From Treponema sp. (GTDB lineage Bacteria; Spirochaetota; Spirochaetia; Treponematales; Breznakiellaceae): 10,443 bases of DNA. The notes under the pieces were generated by a model. The model saw nothing but the letters and a program-made list of their open reading frames with translations, was not told where the DNA came from and searched no databases. Shown in pieces: positions 6,324 to 10,443 of this stretch (its first letter is position 1; every line of letters begins with the position of its first letter). The stretch is taken from the NCBI GenBank assembly GCA_031259345.1, contig JAIRLQ010000329.1, positions 1 to 10,443 on the forward strand, in the 5' to 3' direction. Both the position numbers and the translations under genes were made by a program.

Positions 6324-7028
6324 CTATTCTATGTTGTGGCTGCTCAACCGCCCCATGATATATTTGCTTGACGAAACCGCGGCTTTGTTGGCTATATCAA
6401 GAAGATCCTTAATATAGCTTAAAAGAAAACCGTCGTATTTTACTTCCAGAGTTACAAGATATGGCGCGCTTACGGGATATAAGATAAGACGGTCCGAAAA
6501 CAGATCGTAATTTGATTCCGAAGCCTGTATGTTTTTGTCAAAAGTAATTCGTGTATTGTTTATGGGGCCCAAAAACGCAAGTCTTGAATATTGGATAATG
6601 CACCTGGGCCTGTAAATATTATGGGTCATGATAAAATAAAGATGTTCGGCCAGAGCTTCACCGGAAATTAAAAGGGGGGTAAAATCCCCGGATATCAGCG
6701 CTTCCGCATCTGCCCGGGACAAAGAAAGAGAACGCTTCCTCTGCCAGATACCTGTCTTTTCCTTTAGCTCCAGTTTGGCCCATTTGGCGTTGGGTGAGTA
6801 AATACGCAGGCGTATTTTTTTATGTTCAAGAGTGCCGCCGGTTTTTTCGTTAAAATCGCAGTCTATATGGCTGTCAAAATAAAGGGACCGTATCATATAG
6901 CCTTCCGGCCCGGGATTGTTGGGATCGCCTTTTAATATTTTCGAAACCCGTTTTTCCAGCTTTAAGGCTGTCGATTGGGGTATACGGTACTTTATCTCAC
7001 ACCGCTTTACATCGGCTGACCAGGACAC
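6324..7028 (-). CDS. VTC-domain polyphosphate polymerase
   Basis: The 234-aa protein is a stand-alone VTC domain, the tunnel-shaped fold that in yeast Vtc4 builds polyphosphate from ATP. Characteristic elements are E11-x-K13-Y-R, I-R47-S-L-Y-F-D, K71-I-R-L-R75-I-Y, K85-L-E-L-K-E-K, R97-K-R, R140-P-R-x4-Y-S-R149, R-I-T-F-D, L-E195-V-K-Y-D-G and S-S-S-K222-Y-I-M-G-R. They form the expected lining of basic residues plus a metal-binding acidic residue. No SPX phosphate-sensing domain or membrane segment is present, so any membrane link would come from the co-transcribed DUF4956 protein. The start is GTG at 7028, supported by GAGAGG 5 nt upstream. Its TAG stop is part of the next gene's SD. Inorganic phosphate storage or stress polymer is the likely product. 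Another triphosphate-tunnel enzyme activity (thiamine triphosphatase or adenylate cyclase type) is less likely given the motifs. Confidence 0.85.
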   Translation of the reverse strand: MSWSADVKRCEIKYRIPQSTALKLEKRVSKILKGDPNNPGPEGYMIRSLYFDSHIDCDFNEKTGGTLEHKKIRLRIYSPNAKWAKLELKEKTGIWQRKRSLSLSRADAEALISGDFTPLLISGEALAEHLYFIMTHNIYRPRCIIQYSRLAFLGPINNTRITFDKNIQASESNYDLFSDRLILYPVSAPYLVTLEVKYDGFLLSYIKDLLDIANKAAVSSSKYIMGRLSSHNIE

Positions 7029-7127
7029 TTTTACCTCTCTTGTTTTTGTACTATATCATAAATCTCTTATAAATACTAGCAGTCGCGTTGCACTATTAAC
7101 GAGGCTGCCAGGTGACGGATGATAGTT
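7029..7127 (-). promoter_or_regulatory. mutS-VTC gap with possible promoter and SD
   Basis: This 99-nt gap is the largest break in the minus-strand run and may divide two transcription units. On the minus strand it becomes very AT-rich near the polymerase gene. TATGAT (7060-7055) and TATAGT (7055-7050) each differ from the -10 consensus by one base. No convincing -35 hexamer stands at standard spacing. GAGAGG at 7039-7034 is the SD for the GTG start. I see no intrinsic terminator for mutS here, so read-through is also possible. Confidence 0.35.
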
Positions 7128-9836
7128 TTATAAATCAAAGAGGCTTGGGCCGTCTTCGCCCAGGCGCGGATTCTTGGGTTTTAAAGCGGGCTGCGCTTTT
7201 TCGCCCGTTCCGGCTTTAAGAGTCAAAGCTTTCCATTTGTTAATAAGAGCAAGGGCTTCCATGGGGCTTATCAAATTGGGATCGACTTTGGATAATTCAT
7301 TCAGCAGTTTGGCTGCCCCCGGCGCCGCTTTAAACGGCGTGGCCTTTTTTTTATCCTGAACGGAAGTTTTAAGGACAACTCTTTCCCTGACGCGGTTTTT
7401 GGCGCTTAGATCTTCCATAAATTCCGCGGCGCGTTCCAGTACCGTTTCCGGGAGCCCTGCCAACTGTGCGACATGGAGACCGTAAGATGACTCCGTCGCT
7501 CCCTCTTTCAGTTTCCGCAAAAAGACAATTTTACCCCCCGATTCATCCACTTCCATGGAACGGTTGGCAAGACGGGGATGGCGGAGCTGGGCCAGTTCAT
7601 GGTAATGGGTGGCAAAGAGGGTGCGGCACTTTACCCTGTTCAGCAGGTCTTCCGAAACCGCCCAGGCTATGGCAAGGCCGTCGTTGGTACCTGTACCCCT
7701 GCCGATTTCGTCCATAATTACCAGGGATCTTTCCGTTGCCGTATGAAGTATATAGGCTGTTTCATTCATTTCTACCAGAAAAGTTGATTCCCCCCGGGCA
7801 AGATTGTCCTGGGCTCCGACCCGGCAATAAATGCTGTCGCATATACCTATACGGGCTTCTCCTGCGGGAACAAAACTTCCGCACTGCGCCATTACCAAAA
7901 GCAGCGCCGCCTGACGCAAATACGTGGATTTTCCCGCCATATTGGGTCCGGTGATAAGGGCAAAAGAAATTCCCGGAATAGACGGGTCGGCATCGAGAAT
8001 AATGTCATTGGGGATAAATTCTCCGGGCGGAAGGTTAGCCTCTACAACCGGATGGCGGCCTTCGATAATGTGAAGCCGGTTTTGCCCGTCCACTATAGGA
8101 CGAATCCAGGCGTGCCGGGTAGCGGCTCTTGCCAAAGATTGGGAAGTATCCAGTTCGGCAAGAACCAGGGCAGCCGCTCCAAGCTGGAGCAAAAGTTTTT
8201 TTGCCTTTTCCCTGATTTCCAAAAACAGTCTTTTTTCAATTTCAAAAATCCTGTCCTGGGCGCCGTTTATTTCGGACTCCAGGGCGGCAAGCCTGTCGGT
8301 GGTAAAACGCTCCCCTGCCGCGATACCCTGGCGCCTTATAAAATGGGGAGGCGTTTTTGAAAGATGAACCTTGGTTACTTCAAAATAATAACCAATAATT
8401 CTGTTGTACCGTATTTTAAGGTTGTTAATTCCTGTCGCCGCTTTTTCTTCTTCAAGATATTCCTCAAGGAGCTTTCTTCCTGAATTTTTAAGGCTTTTTT
8501 GCCGGTCCAGTTCCTGGTCAAAACCGTCGCGTATAAGATTCCCCTCGGCGAGAAGAACGGCAGGATCTTCCGCAATGCCCTTTTCCAGAAGGTCTCTAAG
8601 CCCGCCAAGCGCCTTTAATCCTTCGGGATTTTTCTCCCCCACCAGGGAAGCGGCTTCCGGGGATTCAAGATGAAAGTCAAACTCTTCGCTTTCTTTAACA
8701 ACAAGGGCAAAACATTCCAGCGCCTTTCTTACCGCGGCCATATCTTTGCCGTGGGCTTTATCCATGGCAATCCGGGAGCCAAGGCGTTCAAGATCCGGAG
8801 TTTTCCCTAAAAACTCCCGAATGCGGCTAAGCCTTTCCTGGTTTTGGTAAAGGGTTTCAACCATGTCCAGACGGCGCCGGATTTTTTCCGTATCCCGCAA
8901 GGGGTGTAAAATACGCCATTTTAAAAGCCGCCTTCCCATGGAAGTACGGGTTTCGTCCATCACGTCAAGGAGAGTAAAACGGCTGTCCCCATCCTGCAGA
9001 TTTTTTGTCAATTCCAGGTTTCGCTGGGTAGCTTCATCCATGCCGGCAAATTCTTCGCCTGTATAAATGGATATTGAACGTACATGGGGGATAAGGGTTT
9101 TGGCAGTATCATCAAGATAGTCCAAAAGGGCGCCTGCGGAAATCATTTCCGGGCTTTTGTCATGTAAGCCAAAACCTTTCAGGCTGGAAGGGCCAAACTG
9201 TTTTTCAAGCCTTTCACAGCTTCGGGCCCTGTCAAAAAGCCAGTCCGCCCACCGGTTTACCACAAGAGAAGTCCGCTCGTTTATCGCCCGCGCCAGGGCG
9301 GCGTCTTCAGCCAGGATAGATTCCTGGATTATCATTTCGTTTATCTGAAGCCGTTCAAGTTCCTGCCCAAGGCGTTCTACCCCGCCTTCCTGGGGAAAAG
9401 AAGTGGCAAAAAAGCTGCCTACGGAAAGGTCAATGTAGGCAAAAGAAAGCAAAACCTCTTTGGGAGAATGTAAGCCGGACCGGGCCAGGCATGCCAGATA
9501 ATTTGAACTTTCTTTGTCCAGGTAGTCTTCATCTACGGTGGTTCCGGGAGTAATGACTTCCACCACCTTGCGCTCTATAAGGCCTTTACCGGGCTCTGTT
9601 ATTTGTTCGCACACGGCAATTTTTTTGCCATGTTTTAAAAGCCGGGCAATATAGGAGCGTGCGGCATGATAAGGAATGCCGCACATGGGTTGGCCGCCGC
9701 GGCTTGTCAAGGTTAAATTGAGCAGGGAAGAAATCTCCAAGGCATCATCGGCAAACATTTCGTAAAAATCGCCGAGCCTGAAAAAAAGTACCTCCCCGGG
9801 ATGCTCTTTTTTTATTCGCCTGTATTGATCCAGCAT
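7128..9836 (-). CDS. mutS: DNA mismatch repair ATPase MutS
   Basis: Mismatch recognition protein of methyl-independent or methyl-directed repair, acting with MutL on replication errors. The 902-aa protein has the full MutS1 layout: mismatch-binding domain (about 1-115) with the wedge F24-Y-E26, connector (about 125-255), lever and clamp (about 270-585) and the ATPase (about 585-780). The Walker A motif G-P-N-M-A-G-K-S-T is at 630-638, the Walker B D709-E710-I-G-R-G-T, and the T743-H-Y-H-E switch follows. The end S-L-F-D-L (898-902) resembles a sliding-clamp binding peptide. The ATG at 9836 is the only canonical start but has no SD. It corresponds to the internal Met of the conserved (T/S)-P-M-x-Q-Y motif, so translation probably begins further upstream (see the SD at 9891-9895). 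It follows skp directly, as I recall from T. pallidum. Confidence 0.95.
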   Translation of the reverse strand: MLDQYRRIKKEHPGEVLFFRLGDFYEMFADDALEISSLLNLTLTSRGGQPMCGIPYHAARSYIARLLKHGKKIAVCEQITEPGKGLIERKVVEVITPGTTVDEDYLDKESSNYLACLARSGLHSPKEVLLSFAYIDLSVGSFFATSFPQEGGVERLGQELERLQINEMIIQESILAEDAALARAINERTSLVVNRWADWLFDRARSCERLEKQFGPSSLKGFGLHDKSPEMISAGALLDYLDDTAKTLIPHVRSISIYTGEEFAGMDEATQRNLELTKNLQDGDSRFTLLDVMDETRTSMGRRLLKWRILHPLRDTEKIRRRLDMVETLYQNQERLSRIREFLGKTPDLERLGSRIAMDKAHGKDMAAVRKALECFALVVKESEEFDFHLESPEAASLVGEKNPEGLKALGGLRDLLEKGIAEDPAVLLAEGNLIRDGFDQELDRQKSLKNSGRKLLEEYLEEEKAATGINNLKIRYNRIIGYYFEVTKVHLSKTPPHFIRRQGIAAGERFTTDRLAALESEINGAQDRIFEIEKRLFLEIREKAKKLLLQLGAAALVLAELDTSQSLARAATRHAWIRPIVDGQNRLHIIEGRHPVVEANLPPGEFIPNDIILDADPSIPGISFALITGPNMAGKSTYLRQAALLLVMAQCGSFVPAGEARIGICDSIYCRVGAQDNLARGESTFLVEMNETAYILHTATERSLVIMDEIGRGTGTNDGLAIAWAVSEDLLNRVKCRTLFATHYHELAQLRHPRLANRSMEVDESGGKIVFLRKLKEGATESSYGLHVAQLAGLPETVLERAAEFMEDLSAKNRVRERVVLKTSVQDKKKATPFKAAPGAAKLLNELSKVDPNLISPMEALALINKWKALTLKAGTGEKAQPALKPKNPRLGEDGPSLFDL

Positions 9837-9890
9837 GGGGCTGGAAACATGGGCGCTTGTTGCACTTTTATGACTAAGATTCGTAAGCCC

Positions 9891-9895
9891 CCTCC
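9891..9895 (-). promoter_or_regulatory. Strong SD for mutS, 6 nt before an in-frame ACG
   Basis: GGAGG (inside a GGAGGGGG run) begins 2 nt after the skp TAG stop. It is 54 nt from the ATG at 9836, far too distant to serve it. Six nt downstream is ACG (9884-9882), in frame with mutS. No ATG, GTG or TTG exists in that frame between this ACG and 9836. The 16 codons between encode a plausible MutS N-terminus ending in S-S-P-M-L-D-Q-Y. The SD therefore argues for a non-AUG start, ACG being the best placed. Confidence 0.55.
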
Positions 9896-9897
9896 GC

Positions 9898-10443
9898 CTA
9901 CCTTTTGGCTTTGTCCATCAGATTTTGAATCAGTTTATCGGTAATGTCCACTGTTGGACTGTACCAAAGTATACCTGTATTTTCTTTTAGATTTAACACC
10001 ATGGTATAACCTTCGCTTTCGGCAATAAAACGTATCTCATCATAGACCTGTTCGAGAAAAGAGCTGGACTGGGTAAGATTTGTTTTTTGTTTTTCCAGTT
10101 CCGCAGTCTTTAGCTTGTAATACTCTCTTAAATAATCAGATTTCCTGTTGATTTCGCTTTCAATTCGCAGGGCCTCTCCCTGGTTACCCTGGATTTCAGC
10201 GTTAAGCTGATTTTGTTTTAATGTTTGAATCTCCGCGGTCATCCGATCAATTTCGCTTTGTACCCTGGTGCTGCGTTCTTCAAAATCGCGTACCGCCCGG
10301 GATTCCCTGAAAAAGGAAACATATACCCGTGAAAGATCCACCACCGCAAAACGCGTAAGCTGTTGAGCGTAGAGGGAAGATCCCGAAACTTGAAAAAAAC
10401 CAAAACCCGCAGTAATTAGGAAAACAAAAAATATTTTTTTCAT
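9898..10443 (-). CDS. skp: OmpH/Skp family periplasmic chaperone
   Basis: Periplasmic holdase that would keep outer-membrane proteins soluble on their way to the BAM complex. The 181-aa protein starts with a signal peptide: M-K-K, a hydrophobic core (about 4-20), and a probable cleavage site after S-L-Y-A26 before Q-Q. The mature part opens with the family's F-A-V-V-D-L-S-R-V strand. A long charged coiled coil (about 45-130) forms the tentacle, and it closes with G-Y-T-M-V-L-N then S-P-T-V-D-I-T-D-K-L-I, the typical Skp end. The ATG lies exactly on the window edge (10443), so the reading frame looks complete, but its ribosome binding site and any longer start are out of view. Its stop is 2 nt from the mutS SD, implying co-transcription. 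In T. pallidum, as I recall, bamA precedes this gene. Confidence 0.9.
   Translation of the reverse strand: MKKIFFVFLITAGFGFFQVSGSSLYAQQLTRFAVVDLSRVYVSFFRESRAVRDFEERSTRVQSEIDRMTAEIQTLKQNQLNAEIQGNQGEALRIESEINRKSDYLREYYKLKTAELEKQKTNLTQSSSFLEQVYDEIRFIAESEGYTMVLNLKENTGILWYSPTVDITDKLIQNLMDKAKR

Noticed and set aside
4770..6990. Short repeated sequence GTATACGGTA near 4770 and 6980
   Set aside because: Only about 10 bp, one copy is inside VTC codons and the other in a gap, with no mirrored context. Expected by chance at this length or not far from it.
7081..7127. Possible intrinsic terminator after mutS
   Set aside because: The region has only short imperfect inverted repeats and no T run on the minus strand, so no terminator is claimed.
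8052..8360. 102-codon open frame on the plus strand opposite mutS
   Set aside because: Antisense to the conserved MutS core, with no motif and no convincing ribosome binding site.

Overview
The window most likely comes from a spirochaete close to Treponema, of the gut-commensal type rather than a stripped-down pathogen. The main evidence is the block at the right edge. An OmpH/Skp-type periplasmic chaperone gene is followed directly by mutS, the order I recall from Treponema pallidum (bamA - skp - mutS), so bamA would be expected just beyond position 10443. Base composition looks moderate (neither AT- nor GC-rich) and the genes are tightly packed. The genus is inferred from gene order and protein content, not from any marker RNA.

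Left third, plus strand (1-3985): nucleobase catabolism. The window opens on the last 59 codons of a dihydropyrimidinase/hydantoinase (HyuA type). A strong hairpin and a TATAAT box follow, then a complete three-subunit molybdenum hydroxylase: xdhA (molybdopterin subunit), xdhB (FAD subunit) and xdhC (two 2Fe-2S clusters). Sizes, order and signature motifs match the E. coli xdhABC system. The three genes are translationally linked by AGGAGG ribosome binding sites, a 9-nt gap and a 4-nt overlap. A rho-independent terminator whose stem contains the xdhC stop codon closes the unit. A hydantoinase beside xdhABC fits the anaerobic purine/urate breakdown clusters of gut bacteria.

Right two thirds, minus strand (10443 down to 4021): all genes point left and converge on the xdh operon. 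In transcription order they are skp, mutS, a VTC-type polyphosphate polymerase, a DUF4956 membrane protein, a membrane-anchored ComEC-like metallo-beta-lactamase, and comF. The VTC enzyme, DUF4956 protein and beta-lactamase are linked by a 9-nt gap and a 32-nt overlap and look like one translational unit. ComF follows 40 nt later, so two proteins resembling parts of the competence DNA-uptake apparatus sit together behind a polyphosphate module.

There are no mobile elements, CRISPR arrays, tRNAs or rRNAs and no gene-free stretch longer than about 110 nt. The best targets for a second look are the VTC/DUF4956/beta-lactamase module, the apparently non-canonical start of mutS, and the large hairpin in front of xdhA.
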